Shown piece after piece: positions 22,514 to 37,500 of a stretch of DNA of 64,000 nt. The stretch covers positions 23,650,647 through 23,714,646 of the forward strand of contig NC_092357.1 in the NCBI RefSeq assembly GCF_963676685.1. The letters are read 5' to 3'. Every line of letters starts with the position of its first letter. The first letter of the stretch is position 1. The notes beneath the pieces are model-generated. The model was not told the origin of the DNA. It did not search any database and saw only the letters and a list, made by a program, of their open reading frames with translations. The DNA is from Mytilus edulis. Its lineage: Eukaryota > Mollusca > Bivalvia > Mytilida > Mytilidae. The position numbers and the translations under genes were made by a program.

Positions 22514-25500
22514 TAATTTCGTCAAACAACTTCAAAACTGTATATACTCTACTCCTTGTATTCTGCCATTGAACAAACGGTCAGTTTACATAATGCCAAT
22601 GCATATTATGAACCATTATTACTTTTAACTTCTGCTCACAAATATGTTTATTACTTAGTTTCCCTCGGTTTTTTATTTTTTTACCCAGATTTGTTTGTTT
22701 TCTGAATCGATTTATGACTTTTGAACAGCGATACACATGTAGTAGTGTTGCCTTTGTTTAGCACCTATACATTTTTACTAGTATACATAATTATATCAAA
22801 TAGTTTTTCCCTTGAGCCACAATCATAGATAATCCAAAAATTACCAGAGCAAATACTTTCAGCAGAAAATATCATGATTAATTATGGTAAAATGTTGGTA
22901 GATTTTGCACATGATGTATGAACAGATATGAAAATTAATTAGGGAAAAATAAATGTTATTGTGACTTATTTCGTAAAACAGATATTTGCAGTTAGAGTAT
23001 TAGTATATTGACGGACTTTAAGATCACAACACTAGATATTTTTTTCATAATTGCATTTCGAATATGCAAATTTTGTAAACAAAATGTTTAAACATAAATT
23101 CTATTCATTTCTTTGATGTCTTACAAAACGTTTGCCGTCATTTAATGTTCAAATCGTGTGGTATGCATCCAAACCCTGGTTTACCCCTATCAATGGATTT
23201 ATCACCGTTTGAGGCAATGACTGTATGTAACGAATGGCAAAATTATTGTCAGGGAGGTAAATTAAATTTGTTAGGTATGTTTTGAGTGTTTTTAACCTTT
23301 TGATTTTGCCTCTGTCCATAGATTACAATGTGTTTTGTTAATGATTCGGTAGAAATTTTAGTACTTATAAATGTTTGTTTTATGCAGACGATTTTTTTAC
23401 AGGCATTTCAGTATATCGGAAAGATTGTTTTAGCATTAGTCGGTCTGCAATGGCATTTGGCGACTAAATTAGTAGTTGACGTTGTGACCATGAATATGTC
23501 TTTCTAATGACTTGCACAAATTGTTGTCACGACAGGTTAATCAAGTCACATATGATCATCAACAAATGTCATCTGCTAGTACCGTTGTTGTAAGGACAGT
23601 AAGACTGAGTTTCTGAGATGATATTGTCTGGAAACAGCACGGTCATGATTTCCTGTCCTGTTATTATGGCTTGATTAATATTTTTATTGCTAATTCTCGA
23701 CAATATGGAGATAAAACATTTTGTTAATGATTCGAGTGCGGGTATGGATTGAATTTTTTTTAAAGAAATTAAACCCTTAATAAAGGGTTTCAAATTTTGC
23801 TTTGAAAATTCGTGTAACTTTTATAATCTGGTATATTCAATTGGCTGTTTCGAAATCTAAAGTACTATGGGTAAATTAATTGTTCGTACTCCAAAATGAA
23901 TATTACGTCACGTCATTGGTTAAATTCTATTGTTTCTGACATTTTTAACCAATCACGATGTTTTGGTGTACACTTTTGAAAATATAACCCAGGATGCATT
24001 AGATTACATGTAAGTCATTTGATGATTTTTTTCTAAAAATAAAGGAGCACGGTAAAAATGAATAGTAGTTCTATGAGGATCAAACATGATTTGGTAAAAC
24101 ACATTCTAAAAATGTGTGTTCTGTTTCTTAAAGTCCATCAGTGTTTCTGTTGTTTTGTTGTTTTCCTCATAAAGTTGATATGTTTATCACAGTTTTAGTT
24201 TGTAACCCGGATTTGTTTTCTTAAGATCGATTTATGACTTTCGAACAGCGGTATACTTCTGTTGCCTTCATTTATGTACTTAAACATAAAAAAATATTAT
24301 GGATTATGCTAATCGGCTGTATGTAAGAACATAAGAAGAAAGGAAAATAACAAAAAATATCGAACATTTAAAAATGTAAGACAAAGACAATATGTTACTA
24401 TTGAGCCGACAGACCGACATATGAGCCGCGTCGGATAGAAATCGACCTTATAAAAAAAAAACGCAATTTGAATTTTATTCAAAACAATTTTGCTTATAGT
24501 CATTCAATTTGAATACAAAAAAAACGTTTTACTCTACTTTTTTCCTTAAAACATTTTGCCATTTCAAAGTTTTGACGGGTACATATATTTAACATCAGAA
24601 TCTCACGACAACGTCGTGAAATTAACGTTATCGTGCATTAACTTTATTCAGTATCGGTCCTTTTTCTCTTTTAAAGAGAGACATGAAAAGATACATTTGT
24701 ATACAATATTTAATTGAGTTTATAATTAAGATTGTTTTAATGAAACAATACATGATTCTCAAGTTTTCAATCCAACTTTAACCAATATATGTAAAATGTT
24801 ACTCCTCTGAAGTTCATAAGTATGCAACCTATGCAACTTTGGTATTTATATATCAGGAAATTATTATAAAAGAATAGAAATATTCGTTTTCGATAAAAGA
24901 ATAAACAATCCGTATAGTGTTAACGTGCAAAGCATAACGTGTAATTGAAATACTGTATCTTAACAATATACGTAAAACAGAGTATATTGTTTTTTTTTAA
25001 ATGTCCTGTACCAAGTCAGGCAAAATGGCAGTTGGTATCTTATAGTTCGTTTCCGTGTGTGTTGCATTGTTGTTTTGGTTTTTGTTGCACTTCAGTGTTT
25101 CTGTTGTTTCTTTGTTTTCCTCTTGAAGTTGATGTGTTTTCTCAGTTTTATTTCGTAACCCGGATTTTTTTTTCCATCGATTTATGACATTTGAACAGCG
25201 GTATACTACTGTTGGCTTTGTTTACTTCTGACAAATGATATATTGACAACGAGAAAGTTACAATTATCAAGTTAAAACTTTCTTCTTTTTTTAAAGTATG
25301 TGGTGATGACTTGTTTATCTGTGCGGTGGATATGTCGTGTGTTCCTGGTAACTGGGTATGTGACGGTGAGGCAGACTGTACATATGGAGAAGATGAATCA
25401 CAATGTAAGTAATGACTAATTAAAATAACAAGAAGATTGCCACATGTGGACCAGGATCTGTCTGCCCGTCCGGAGCACCTAAGATTACCCCAGTTTTTTT

Positions 25501-28500
25501 ATGGGGTTTGTGTCGTCTATTCTTTAGATTTTTTATGTTGTGTCTTGTGTACTTTGTCTGTTTGTCTTTTCCTTGTTAAGCATTGGCGTTTATTTTCGAT
25601 ACATGTATTTTACTGTCCTTATTGTATCTTTCCCCTCTTTTCTATAATAAAAAGAATATAGATGAATCAAATGCGTCAGTAGCTATTTTGGGGGTTTTGC
25701 TCAAAGCTGAATAATTGATAGCCTAGGACAAGAAAAAAGTAAAATAACAAAAATACTGAACTCCTATGAAAGTTAAAAACGCGAATATACTAATCAAATG
25801 GCTGAATCACAAGTTCAATCACATCAAACAAATGGATAACTACTGTTATATTCATGACTTGGTTCAGTATGTTTCAGTGACAAAACGCACGACGATATAT
25901 AAAAAAAACCAGATTATATCCATAAAAAAACACCTCTGCATGAAGACGATGGAACCTTAGTTTCTAAAAATTCAATAATTCATAAACAGAGATTTATCAA
26001 TGGTGTATTATAAAAGAGAGGCGAAAGATACAAAAAAGACATTCGACCTAATAAGTCGAAAATAAACTGTCAACACCATGGGTAAAAATGAAATCGACCA
26101 ACTGACAAACAGTAGTACACAAAATACAACATAGAAAACTAAAGAATAAGCAGACAAACCCCACCAAAACAACAAGAGATGATGGTGGTCTCAGATACCC
26201 GGAAGGGTGAGCAGATCCTTTTCAGTACCGAGCACTGCGTACTAATATTGATGATACCCACGAGAACAAATAGTCCACAGCAAACTAATTATCTTGGTCG
26301 TGTTACCATGAAGTATATATACCAATTTGTATGTAGAACATGGATTACTTTGATAAATGATTCAATTAATTCAAAAATTGTTTTTCAAAATGTGAACGTC
26401 AATGCTTTAGACATTTGTGTGGCTAGGGTTCAAAGACAACATATTTTTAAACGAGGACGGATGTTGATTTTCTTATTCAACATATTGCAGTCCTCTAATT
26501 CATCAGTCATGTTTTAAAAATTGGTTGACATGATAAATTTAAAAGAAAAAAAAATAGGACAAAATAAGACAAAAGAAAACACTTTTGTATACGAAAGCCA
26601 GACATTGATTAATACATGGTTTAAAAACAGCAATATTGTTAGGTGATACATGTTAATCAAATTCATTATTGTCATTATTTTTTTTAATTCGTAAACGAAA
26701 ACTATTTAACATGGCAAATGTATCAAAATTGTTATTTGACTTTCGATAAATAAAATCATAATACTATGTCAATGAAATAATTTGGTTGTTCTTGTAGGTG
26801 GTGCATGTGAAGAATGGGAATTTACCTGTTCGGACAGCAAATGTATTTCCACGGATTGGCTATGTGACGGTGAGGAAGACTGTACAGATGGAGAAGATGA
26901 ATCACAATGTAAGTAATGACTAATTAAAATAACAAGAAGGCTGCCACATGTGGACCAGGATCTGTCTGCCCGTCCGGAGCACCTAAGATTACCCCAGTTT
27001 TTTTATGGGGTTTGTGTCGTCTATTCTTTAGATTTTTTATGTTGTGTCTTGTGTACTTTGTCTGTTTGTCTTTTCCTTGTTTAGCAATGGCGTTGTTAGT
27101 TTATTTTCGATACATGTATTTTACTGTCCTTATTGTATTTTTCCCCTCTTTTCTATAATAAAAAGAATATAGATGAATCATATGCGTCAGTAGCTATTTT
27201 TGGGGTTTTGCTCAAAGCTGAATAATTGATAGCCTAGGACAAGAAAAAAGTAAAATAACAAAAATACTGAACTCCTATGAAAGTTAAAAACGCGAATATA
27301 CTAATCAAATGGCTGAATCACAAGTTCAATCACATCAAACAAATGGATAACTACTGTTATATTCATGACTTGATTAAGTATGTTTCAGTGACAAAACGCA
27401 CGACGATATATAAAAAAACCCAGATTATATCCATAAAAAAACACCTCTGCATGAAGACGATGGAACCTTAGTTTCTTAAAATTCAATAATTCATAAACGG
27501 AAATTTATCAATGGTGTATTATAAAAGAGAGGCGAAAGATACAAAAAAGACATTCGACCTAATAAGTCGAAAATAAACTGTCAACACCATGGGTAAAACT
27601 GAAGTCGACCAACTGACAAACAGTAGTACACAAAATACAACATAGAAAACTAAAGAATAAGCAGACAAACCCCACCAAAACAACAAGAGATGATGGTGGT
27701 CTCAGATACCCGGAAGGGTGAGCAGATCCTGTTCAGTACCGAGCACTGCCTACTGATATTGATGATACCCACGAGAACAAATAGTCCACAGCAAACTAAT
27801 TATCTTGGTCGTGTTACCATGAAGTATATATACCAATTTGTATGTAGAACATGGATTACTTTGACAAATGATTCAATTAATTCAAAACTTGTTTTTCAAA
27901 ATGTGAACGTCAATGCTTTAGACATTTGTTTGGCTAGGGTTCAAAGACAACATATTTTTAAACGAGGACGGATGTTGATTTTCTTATTCAACATATTGCA
28001 GTCCTCTAATTCATCAGTTATGTTTTAAAAATTGGTTGACATGATAAATTTAAAAGAAAAAAAAATAGGACAAAATAAGACAATAGAAAACACTTTTGTA
28101 TACGAAAGCCAGACATTGATTAATACATGGTTTAAAAATAGCAATATTGTAAGGTGATACATGTTAATCAAATTCATTATTGTCATTATTTTTTTTAATT
28201 CGTAAACGAAAACTATTTTAACATGGCAAATGTATCAAAATTGTTATTTGACTTTCGATAAATAAAATCATAATACTATGTCAATGAAATAATTTGGTTG
28301 TTCTTGTAGGTGGTGCATGCGAAGAATGGGAATTTACCTGTTCGGACAACATATGTATTTCCAAGGATTGGCTATGTGACGGTGAACATGATTGTGAAAG
28401 TGGCAATGACGAGACAGAGCAAAGTTGTATTTCAGGTAAATGATATAAGTATGTTCTCTCCTCTTGTTTTTGATTGTTTTGCCAGATATTCGGAATCCTC

Positions 28501-31500
28501 TGGTGTTATACATGTAGGACCTGTATTGTTTTTTTTTTGTAATATTATAACTCTTTTACTTTATTTTTTCGTAATTTTAAAAGAATAAATCTTCAAATGT
28601 TAAAAGTATGGAAAATCTAAAGAGCGTAATATCCAATAACTTCAATTGATTATATTGCAAAAACAAGAACACGTAAATATCATTTTTTTCTACTTTTTTT
28701 AAAGTTCAGTTATTCATACACTATCAATTAATACCAGTGTTACAAACAGCTTGTCATTTTAAAATACAAAGGCGAACATCCATAAACTCTATATTCTTAC
28801 CTATTTGTATGTTAACTATGTTATCAATTTACTAACATGAAGGTGTCAGAACACCAATTCAAAACGTATACATAAGAAACCATACTCTGATACAAAATAG
28901 TGCTCTTGCTATTTTCAATCAATCAATCAATCAATCAATTAATTTCTTCAAACAACTTCAAAACTGTATATACTCTACTCCTTGTATTCTGCAATTGAAC
29001 AAACGGTCAGTTTACATAATGCCAATGCATATTATGAACCATTATTACTTTTAACGTCTGCTCACACATATGTTTATTACTTAGTTTCCCTCGGTTTTAG
29101 TTTTTTACCCGGAATTGTTTGTTTTCTGAATCGATTTATGACTTTTGAACAGCGGTATACATGTAGTGGTGTTGTCTTAGTTTAGCACCTATACATTTCT
29201 ACTAGTATACATAATTATATCAAATAGTTTTCCCCTTGAGCCACAAGCATAGATAATCTAAAAATTACCAGAGCAAATACTTTCAGCAGAAAATATCATG
29301 ATTGATTATGGTAAAATTTTGGTAGATTTTGCACATGATGCATGAACAGATATGCAAATTAATTAGGGGAACAAAGACTGTTTTTGTGACTTATTTCGTA
29401 AAACAGATATTTGCAGTTAGAGTATTAGTATATTGACGGACTTTAAGATCACAACACTAGATATGTTTTTATTCCCATTTCGAATATGCAAATTTTGAAA
29501 ACAAAATGTTTAAACAAAGATTCTATTCATTTCTTTGATGTCTTACAAAACGTTTGCCGTCATTTAATGTTCAAATCGTGTGGTATGCATCCAATCCCTG
29601 GTTTACCCCTATCAATGGATTTATCACCGTTTGAGGCAATGACTGTATGTAACGAATGACAAAATTATTGTCAGGGAGGTACATTAAATTTGTTAGGCAT
29701 GTTTTGAATGTTTTTTACCTTTTGATTTTGCAGCTCTGTCCATAGATTACAATGTGTTTTGTCAATGATTCGGTAGAAATTTTAGTACTTATAAATGTTT
29801 ATTTTATGCAGACGATTTTTTTACAGGCATTTCAGTATATCGGAAAGATTTTTTTTAGCATTAGTCGGTCTGCAATGGCATTTGGCGAATAAATTAGTAG
29901 TTGGCGTTGTGACCATGAATATGTCTTTCTAATGACTTGCACAAATTGTTGTCACTACAGGTTAATCAAGTCACATATGATCATCAACAATTCTCATCTG
30001 CTAGTACCGTTGTTGTAAGGACAGTAAGACTGAGTTTCTGACATGATATTGTCTGGAAACAGCACGGTCATGATATCCTGTCTGCGATATTATTATGGCT
30101 TGATTAATATTTTTATTGCTAATTCTCGACAATATGGAGATAAAACATTTTGTTAATAATTCGAGTGTGGGTATGGATTCAATTTTTTTTTAAAGAAATT
30201 AAACCCGAAATAAAGGGTTTCAATTTTTGCTTTGAAAATTCGTGTAACTTTTATAATCTGGTATATTCAATTGGCTGTTTCGAAATCTAAAGGACTATGG
30301 GTAAATCAATTGTTCGTACCCCAAAATGAATATTACGTCACGTTATTGGTTAAATTCTATTGTTTATGACATTTTTAACTAATCACGATGTTTTGGTGTA
30401 CACTTTTGAAAATATAACCCAGGATGCATTAGATTACATGTAAGTCATTTGATGATTTTTTTCTAAAAATAAAGGAGCACGGTAAAAATGAATAGTAGGT
30501 CTATGATGATCAAACATGATTTGGTAAAACACATTCTAAAAATGTGTTTTCTGTTTCTTAAAGTCCATCAGTGTTTCTGTTGTTTTGTTGTTTTCCTCAT
30601 AAAGTTGATATGTTTATCACAGTTTTAGTTTGTAACCCGGATTTGTTTTCTTACGATCGATTTATGACTTTCGAACAGCGGTATACTTCTGTTGCCTTCA
30701 TTTACGTACTTAAACATAAAAAAATATTATGGATTATGCTAATCGGCTGTATGTAAGAACATAAGAAGAAAGGAAAATAACAAAAAATATCGAATATTTA
30801 AAAATCTAAGACAAAGACAATATGTTACTTATGAGCCGACAGACCGACATATGAGCCGCGTCGGATAGAAATCGACCTTATACAAAAAAAAAACAATTTG
30901 AATTTTATTCAAAACAATAATTGCTTATAGTTATTCAATTTGAATACAAAAAAACGTTTTACTCTACTTTTTTCCTTAAAATATTTTGCCATTTCAAAGT
31001 TTTGACGGGTACATATATTTAACATCAGAATCTCACGACAACGTCGTGAAATTAACGTTATCGTGCATTAACTTTATTCAGTATCGGTCCTTTTTCTCGT
31101 AATAAAGAGAGACATGAAAAGATACATTTGTATACAATATTTAATTGAGTTTATAATTAAGATTGTTTTAATGAAACAATATATGATTCTCAAGTTTTCA
31201 ATCCAACTTTAACCAGTATATTTAAAATGTTACTCCTCTGAAGTTCATAAGTATGCAACCTATGCTACTTTGGTATTTATATATCAGGAAATTATTATAA
31301 AAGAATAGAAATATTCGTTTTCGATAAAAAATAAACAATCCGTATAGTGTTAACGTGCAAAGCATAACGTGTAATTGAAATACTGTATCTTAACAATATA
31401 CGTAAAACAGAGTATATTGTTTTTTTTTAAATGTCCTGTACCAAGTCAGGCAAAATGGCAGTTGTTATCTTATAGTTCGTTTCTGTGTGTGTTGCATTGT

Positions 31501-34500
31501 TGTTTTGGTTTTTGTTGCACTTCAGTGTTTCTGTTGTTTCTTTGTTTTCCTCTTGAAGTTGATGTGTTTTCTCAGTTTTATTTCGTAACCCGGATTTTTT
31601 TTTTCAATCGATTTATGACATTTGAACAGCGGTATACTACTGTTGGCTTTGTTTACTTCTGACAAATGGTATATTGACAACGAGAAAGTTACAATTATCA
31701 AGTTAAAACTTTCTTCTTTTCTTTTTAAGTATGTGGTGATGACTTGTTTTACTGTGCGGTGGATATGTCGTGTGTTCCTGGTAACTGGGTATGTGACGGT
31801 GAGGCAGACTGTACATATGGAGAAGATGAATCACAATGTAAGTAATGACTAATTAAAATAACAAGAAGGCTGCCACATGTGGACAAGGATCTGTCTGCCC
31901 GTCCGGAGCACCTAAGATCACCCCAGTTTTTTTATGGGGTTTGTGTCGTCTATTCTTTAGATTTTTTATGTTGTGTCTTGTGTACTTTGTCTGTTTGTCT
32001 TTTCCTTGTTAAGCATTGGCGTTTATTTTCGATACATGTATTTTACTGTCCTTATTGTATCTTTCCCCTCTTTTCTATAATAAAAAGAATATAGATGAAT
32101 CAAATGCGTCAGTAGCTATTTTGGGGGTTTTGCTCAAAGCTGAATAATTGATAGCCTAGGACAAGAAAAAAGTAAAATAAAAAAAATACTGAACTCCTAT
32201 GAAAGTTAAAAACGCGAATATACTAATCAAATGGCTGAATCACAAGTTCAATCACATCAAACAAATGGATAACTACTGTTATATTCATGACTTGGTTCAG
32301 TATGTTTCAGTGACAAAACGCACGACGATATATAAAAAAACCCAGATTATATCCATAAAAAAACACCTCTGCATGAAGACGATGGAACCTTAGTTTCTTA
32401 AAATTCAATAATTCATAAACGGAAATTTATCAATGGTGTATTATAAAAGAGAGGCGAAAGATACAAAAAAGACATTCGACCTTATAAGTCGAAAATAAAC
32501 TGTCAACACCATGGGTAAAAATGAAGTCGACCAACTGACAAACAGTAGTACACAAAATACAACATAGAAAACTAAAGAATAAGCAGACAAACCCCACCAA
32601 AACAACAAGAGATGATGGTGGTCTCAGATACCCGGAAGGGTGAGCAGATCCTGTTCAGTACCGAGCACTGCGTACTAATATTGATTATACCTACGAGAAC
32701 AAATAGTCCACAGCAAACTAATTATCTTGGTCGTGTTACCATGAAGTATATATACCAATTTGTATGTAGAACATGGATTACTTTGATAAATGATTCAATT
32801 AATTCAAAAAAATATTTCAAAATGTGAATGTCAATGCTTTAGACATTTGTTTGGCTAGGGTTCAAAGACAACATATTTTTAAATGAGGACGGTTGTTGAT
32901 TTTCTTATTCAACATATTGCAGTCCTCTAATTCATCAGTTATTTTTGTTTTGAACATTGGTTGACATGATCAATTTGAAAGAAAAAAAATAGGACAAAAT
33001 AAGACAACAGAACACACTTTTCTATACGAAAGCCAGACATTGATTAATAAATGGTTTAAAAATAGCAATATTGTAAGGAGATACATGTTAATCAAATTCA
33101 TTATTGTCATTATTTTTTTCAATTCGTAAATGAAAACTATTTTAACATGGCAAATGTATCAAAATTGTTATTTGACTTTCGATAAACCAACTATATAATA
33201 GTAAGAACAGAAATAATTGCATGCATTTACTATTGTGATTTTGTCATTTAAGACTAAAATTCGATTATAATTATTGCATAATTGACAAAAATCCTGTTTA
33301 ATTTATAACAAAATTTCAAAATGCAAGTTTTAATTATTATGATTATAACCCTGTTGCATTTTTCGCAATAATAAAAACAGTGCAATAACTTCTGAACAAG
33401 TGATTCACAAAGCCTTTTTTCAATTTTTGAAATATATTTACAAACAAATTAAAGCATTTTTCAAAAATATTGGGATAAGGGAGCAACAATTTAACTACTA
33501 CAAGGAGTAGGGGTGGAGATCTATATATTCATCGGTTGACATTATGTTATTTGTCAATATGTGAAGGTGATTGCCTAGATCTATATATTCATCGATTGAC
33601 AGAACGTAATTTGTCATTATGTGTACGTGATTGCCTAGATCTATATATTCATCGATTGACATAACGTTATTTGTCATTATGTGTAGGTAATTGCCTAGAT
33701 TTATATATTCATCGATTGACATAACGTTATTTGTCATTATATATAGGTGATTGCCAGGACTCGGACTTTTTGTGTAATGATGGTTCTTGCATTACATATG
33801 GTTGGGTATGTGACGGCTATAGCGATTGTGATTCAAGTGAGGACGAGACAAATTGTAAGTTTTTACATTATTTGTATTATAATTTAATTTTGGATGTAAT
33901 ACGTCTTCTGATTGGCTGACATCGTTTTGTTTATCACATCATAGACACAATTTTGTCATGTGACCATGACGTCATCAACGCTTTTTGCATGATTTACGTC
34001 GGTTTAAAATGGAATTTAAAATTAAATTATAAGAAATAACTAAAATACTTTGTCAGTCTATTCGAAATAACATAAAAAAACGGGCGCATACTACGCGCGT
34101 TATTCAGTGTGCACCACATTTTTTATTATGTTATGTCTTCATAGACAGAAAAAATATTACAGTCATTTCTTAAATGTACTATGTTGTGATGTTGCACTAT
34201 TGTTTCAAGAAAGGATGAAGGTTGTTATCTATTAAAACGTTTGAACCTGCTGCATTTGTTTGCACCTATCCTAAGTCAGGAATCGGATGTTCAGTAGATG
34301 TTAATTGTTGATGTGGTTCATAAGTGTATCTCGTTTTTTATATAGTTTAGACCGTTGGTGTTTCCTTTCTAATTGGTTTTTACAATAGTACTTTTTGGGT
34401 CCTTATAGCTTGTGAACCAAGGCTCCGTGTTGAAGACTGTACTTTAAGTTTTTTTTCGAGAGAGTTGTCCCATTGACACTCATATCACATCTTCTAATAT

Positions 34501-37500
34501 CTATATAAGAGATAGTAGATGGCATGGAAATTCAAACTCATTAGAAAATAAAAGGGCAACGACATGGCTAACAATAGTATATAAAAAATATGTGTCTCAA
34601 CGTAGCCTTTAAAAGACATTACAGTTTCGTTAGGGATAAGGAAATTGTTTGTTTTACCATTGGTATACTGCAAAGTGCATGAAGTCTCTAATAATAAAAA
34701 AATAACGGGCGAACATATCGACCAATCAGGATTAGCTATACTCTTAATCCTAAATACCATATTATCTTCATAAAAGGCTGCCTTCATAAAATCTAATGGT
34801 TTATTGTAATATACAAGTGTATACGTTAGTATTGATAGTAAAACTAATCACATTACACAATCGGATTGTCATTAATTGGGCCGTTCGGATTTTTTTTATA
34901 CACAATGGCAATGATACAGATAAATCACAATGTACTTGGCGGGGACATTATTAGAATTGTATAATGTTTCCAGGACAACAACATTGTAACAAAGGTGAAT
35001 GATTCATTCAATAAACAGCCTTTATTAGTAGTATAAGACCCCTTGTTATAATGGTATATCCAAATATCTGTCAAATCCCTCATTTGACACCACATTTATG
35101 ATAATACAGAAGCTATTAAATCAATTGTGTTTTTTTAATCATCTTGTTTCGTTTCCTTCAGCCTCATTGATGAGGACCTCCAATCTGTTAAAATAATAAT
35201 ATGAACTTACTTTTATGACAATAACGTGTTATTTCATCCCATTTACAATAGTGTACAGGTTAGAAAAAACGCAAGTTTCGGGATAAGATAGTTAGTTGAA
35301 GCTTTCATTTGATTTCAACCAACATGCGACTGAAATGTACGCATCGTCTATTCTAAAAGTTTGATTTTATACTGGAAATATCATATAAGTTGGTCAGCTT
35401 CCCTTCAGTCATATGGGAATTAACATTACGTATAACGTAACTAAGAAACCTATCATGCAAAATGACGATTTTGAAAGTGGTTGAAACTTCAAAAGTGCAG
35501 AGATATAGACCTCATATCTGTGAAATGACGTATAAATGTAATAAAAATCGTAAGAGAGCTCTATAACGGAGAAGGACTTGAATATTTGTGTTAAATGCAT
35601 TGATATAATGAGTAAGACTGCATAACTTATTATCAACATATAAAGTTCTTTGAGATTGCCTTCAGTAACTTAACGAATGTATGGATATACAACTACCTAT
35701 CATATTATTCGTGTGTTGTGTGGTTTGTTATATAATTCACATTTTTAATAACCACAAAGAACAAAGTAACACGACGGGTAGCACGAGTTGAGCAGGATCC
35801 ATTCATACTATCGAAGCATCCATTTTTTGATTGGGTTCCTGTCGTTCAATCCCAATTATTTTACGCAGTGTTTTAAAAAATTGTTTGTCTTCGTTATGTT
35901 TGGATTTTTCACATTTTCTCTCATTTTCTACATTTTTCTCTAGACTGATAAGATATCTGTGAGTTGACCATTCATGTACACATTGTTTGTCAACATATAG
36001 CAATTACTCAAGAGATACTATATAGCTTAACATGTGACCTATTTTATATAATAGTCATTTCAATGATTTTAAATTAATTGCTATTCATTCAATGTCAATG
36101 TCACTTCTTTTTTTACATTCATCGCTATTAAAAACTTGATAAATGGGAATATGTGTCGTTGCATGATAATGTTAAGGATCGTTTGAAGAATAGGGAATAA
36201 TTGGCAAAAATAAAGTATATAGAATAATGAGGTCTAAAATATAAAAAAAAGACAATAGTGTGCAACAAGTGTGAAAAATAGAGAAAATTGACTTAAAATG
36301 AAGAACAAAAATAAAGTAACCCTATACAGACCCTTTTGTATGTATCATTGATGTATGATTTTAATTTTGAAATGCTGCTTTCAAATCTATTTCTCTGCAG
36401 GTTTTTATTTTATTGCAACACCAACCCATTAACATATTTTGCAATGAAACGTATTACACAGTTCATGCAGTTAACGAACTTGTTACAATTATATTCATGA
36501 AGATGTATACATCAACATTATATAATTGTAAAATCATGTCGAAAAAAACAACAATCATACACGCATATATATTTACTGTTGTAAACAAAATACAGGTGAA
36601 CCGACAGAGCCATGTGTGGCGATAAGGTGCCTAGACTCAAATAGAGATACATCAATTATTACATCGATCATTAATCATGTTGAATACAAGACAATCATAC
36701 ACGCATATTTCTTTACTGTTATAACTCAATTTCAGGTGAACCAATAGAGCCATGTGTGGAGATCACGTGTTTAGACTCAACTAGGGACACATTAACATTA
36801 TAACATCATTAATCATGTTGAATACAAGACAATCATTTATCTTTACTGTTATAACTCAATTTCAGGTGAATCAATAGAGCCATGTGTGGAGATCACGTGT
36901 TTAGTCTCAACTAGGGATACATTAACATTATAACATCATTATTCATGTTGAATACAAGACAATCATTTATCTTTACTGTTATAACTCAATTTTAGGTGAA
37001 CCAATAGAGCCATGTGTGGAGATCACGTGTTTAGACTCAACTAGGGACACATTAACATTATAACATTATTAATCATGTTGAATACAAGACAATCATGTAT
37101 CTTTACTGTTATAACTCTATTTTAGGTGAACCAATAGAGCCATGTGTGGAGATCACGTGTTTAGACTCAACTAGGGACACATTAACATTATAACATCATT
37201 AATCATGTTGAATACAAGACAATCATTTATCTTTACTGTTATAACTCAATTTTAGGTGAACCAATAGAGCCATGTCCGGAGATCACATGTTTAGACACCA
37301 GTTGCATAGAACATTCAAAAGTATGTGACGGTAACTATGACTGTCCTTTGACGGAAGACGAATATCTATGTAGTGGTAAGTAAAAACGAGTATGAAGACA
37401 CACTTATAAACCAATTTTCTCTGTAGTTAGTAAAAACGAGTATGAAGGTACACTAATATCCTAACTGTTTCTGTAGTAATTAAAAGCGAGTATGAAGACA

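Larger units (their letters stand above)
21834..26749 (+). repeat. segmental tandem duplication, unit 1
   Basis: Contains exon 2, a 3292-bp intron, exon 3 and a 1.39-kb intron. Unit 3 (28262-33186) has the same order with near-identical introns (3294 bp against 3292 bp). Both units carry the same internal dispersed repeats at matching positions, so the duplication is younger than those insertions. Confidence 0.9.
28262..33186 (+). repeat. segmental tandem duplication, unit 3
   Basis: Full-length copy of unit 1. Homology runs through 'gttatttgactttcgata' at about 33186 and then stops, giving way to unique sequence before exon 7. Confidence 0.9.

Noticed and set aside
25766-25960. 64-aa frame found three times (25766, 27277, 32199) and a 112-aa frame found with it
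   Set aside because: They are open frames in dispersed repeats within the duplicated intron. Conservation is due to the recent duplication, and one copy of the longer frame is truncated.
33498-33737. Minus-strand frame with repeated [12 protein letters not shown] units
   Set aside because: A shadow of the 60-bp minisatellite before exon 7. It is open only because 60 is a multiple of three.
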